This document shows, one piece after another, positions 63,262-64,000 of a stretch of DNA of 64,000 nt. Source of the DNA: Sporichthya brevicatena (lineage in GTDB: Bacteria; Actinomycetota; Actinomycetes; Sporichthyales; Sporichthyaceae); NCBI RefSeq assembly GCF_039525035.1, contig NZ_BAAAHE010000001.1, positions 9,255 to 73,254 of the forward strand. Direction: 5' to 3'. A program made the translations under genes and the position numbers. The notes beneath the pieces are model-generated. The model was given only the letters and a program-made list of their open reading frames with translations. It did not search any database and was not told the DNA's origin. How positions within the stretch are numbered: position 1 is the stretch's first letter; each line of letters starts with the position of its first letter.

Positions 63262-63723
63262 TCACCCGACTTCGGCGACGATCTCGATCTCGACCGGGGC
63301 ATCCAGGGGCAGCGAGGGCACCCCGACGGCCGCGCGTGCGTGGGCGCCCGCGTCGCCGAAGACCTGGCCGAACAGCTCACTGGCACCGTTGACCACCTGC
63401 GGGTGCGCGGAGAACTCCGGGCCGCAGGCGACGAAGCCGGTGACCTTGACGATGCGGGTGATCCGGTCGATCCCGTCGGCCTCGGCGGCCGCGGCCGCGA
63501 TCGCGTTCAGCGCGGCCCGCTGGGCGAGTCCGTGCGCCTGCTCGACCGAGACCTCCGCGCCGACCTTCCCGGTCATCAGCAGCTTGCCGTCGGCGATCGG
63601 GAGCTGGCCGGAGACGTAGACGAGGTTGCCGGTCCGCACGGCCGGGACGTACGCGGCGAGCGGCTTGGCGACCTCCGGCAGCGCGAGCCCGAGCTCGCGC
63701 AGCTTCTCCAGCCGCGCGCTCAC
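63262..63723 (-). CDS. RidA family protein (Rv3678c type)
   Basis: A 153-residue RidA/YjgF/L-PSP-like protein, with TGNLVYVSGQLPIADGKL and PSLPLDAPVEIEIVAEVG, in the subgroup with the longer N-terminus. RidA proteins hydrolyse reactive enamines or imines. The conserved Arg of true RidA deaminases is not evident at the usual place, so the activity may differ. GTG 63723 overlaps the DUF4177 gene (GTGA). Confidence 0.85.
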   Translation of the reverse strand: MSARLEKLRELGLALPEVAKPLAAYVPAVRTGNLVYVSGQLPIADGKLLMTGKVGAEVSVEQAHGLAQRAALNAIAAAAAEADGIDRITRIVKVTGFVACGPEFSAHPQVVNGASELFGQVFGDAGAHARAAVGVPSLPLDAPVEIEIVAEVG

Positions 63724-63887
63724 GACTTCCCCGCCGACAGGGGCCGCTTGAAGTAGGCGACGAGCTGCTCGGCGTTCGGGCCCGGGACGACCTGGACCAG
63801 TTCCCAGCCCTCGGCCCCGAAGTTGTCGAGAATCTGCTTCGTCGCGTGGATGAGCAGCGGCGCGGTCATGTACTCCCAGGTCTGCAT
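63720..63887 (-). CDS. DUF4177 small protein
   Basis: A 55-residue protein, MQTWEYMTAPLLIHATKQIL then NFGAEGWELVQV, matching the short DUF4177 family with its conserved WEY and GAEGWELV segments. It overlaps the RidA gene by 4 bp and is conserved there in actinobacteria. Function unknown. Confidence 0.85.
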   Translation of the reverse strand: MQTWEYMTAPLLIHATKQILDNFGAEGWELVQVVPGPNAEQLVAYFKRPLSAGKS

Positions 63888-63970
63888 GGCGGCAAGCCTA
63901 GGCCCGGGGTGTGATGGGGCCGACCCGCCTGGGGGCGGCGCAGGTCCCGGGCGTTGTCTACGCTTTTGGG

Positions 63971-64000
63971 GTGCCCCAGCCGTCCGCTGCACCCTCGCCG
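63971..64000 (+). CDS. Possible start of the next gene (10 codons)
   Basis: GTG 63971 preceded by TTTTGGG, reading VPQPSAAPSP to the window edge. It is divergent from the DUF4177 gene. Too short to identify. Confidence 0.3.
   Translation, partial: MPQPSAAPSP

Noticed and set aside
1-64000. CRISPR arrays, rRNA genes, transposases or prophage
   Set aside because: No direct-repeat arrays, rRNA-like segments, transposase or phage structural genes were seen on reading; the holin-like gene is a conserved chromosomal family.

Overview
The window is 64 kb of very GC-rich, gene-dense bacterial chromosome from a filamentous or otherwise developmentally complex actinobacterium. Evidence for this is the near-exclusive G/C at third codon positions, many GTG starts, a BldG-type anti-anti-sigma factor, the actinobacterial small RNAs 6C and Ms1, MarP, a Crp of the mycobacterial type, and an MFS-thymidylate kinase fusion. 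About two thirds of the window (18.8-63.9 kb) follows the gene order of M. tuberculosis Rv3644c-Rv3678c and the matching Streptomyces region. Together with the many AveC-like and BCAA-type transport genes, this fits a Frankiales/Sporichthya-like lineage, but that placement is inference.

Layout. (1) 1-5.9 kb: a tightly coupled minus-strand operon encodes an AveC-like membrane protein, a secreted surface protein, two small membrane proteins, a fused LivH-LivM permease and the start of a lipoprotein binding protein. It is divergent from a TetR gene, with a perfect palindrome between them. (2) 5.9-13.6 kb: a second lipoprotein binding protein, a second TetR, cysNC and cysD (PAPS synthesis), divergent from a DUF1214 protein and a sulfotransferase. 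A 14-bp palindrome lies in the divergent promoter. This looks like a dedicated sulfation module. (3) 13.6-18.7 kb: accessory genes. These are an unpaired CoA-transferase beta subunit, a tyrosine phosphatase remnant, tRNA-Thr, a CAP protein, a divergent set of AveC-like and other polytopic membrane proteins with an operator-like palindrome, and a small secreted beta-barrel-like protein. (4) 18.8-32.6 kb: a conserved block of slp-type protease, holB, MFS-tmk fusion, topA, hppA, an anti-sigma factor, bldG and an MrfA-like helicase. (5) 32.6-39.2 kb: a compact Tad/Flp pilus operon with 4-bp overlaps, 6C RNA, a HAD phosphatase, Ms1 RNA and an Rv3662c-like gene. (6) 39.3-48.7 kb: acetate metabolism. 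A LytS/LytTR two-component system is coupled to a sodium:solute symporter, followed by an O-methyltransferase, a PucR-type regulator, acs and a second symporter module. (7) 48.7-53.1 kb: a Tat-exported molybdenum hydroxylase pair behind a long leader with repeated palindromes, and a lipoprotein. (8) 53.2-64 kb: nhaA, a holin-like protein, an EphE-like hydrolase, marP, two Nudix genes, a TlpA thioredoxin, nth, crp, an MBL hydrolase, a bacterial nitric oxide synthase, RidA and a DUF4177 protein.

A near-identical palindrome (perfect arms of 20-24 bp) occurs three times, each time between convergent gene ends. It probably acts as a bidirectional terminator and may be a genome-wide repeat family. 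The least explained systems are the AveC-like/ABC operon (region 1), the sulfation module (region 2) and the divergent membrane-protein locus at 15.4-18.1 kb.
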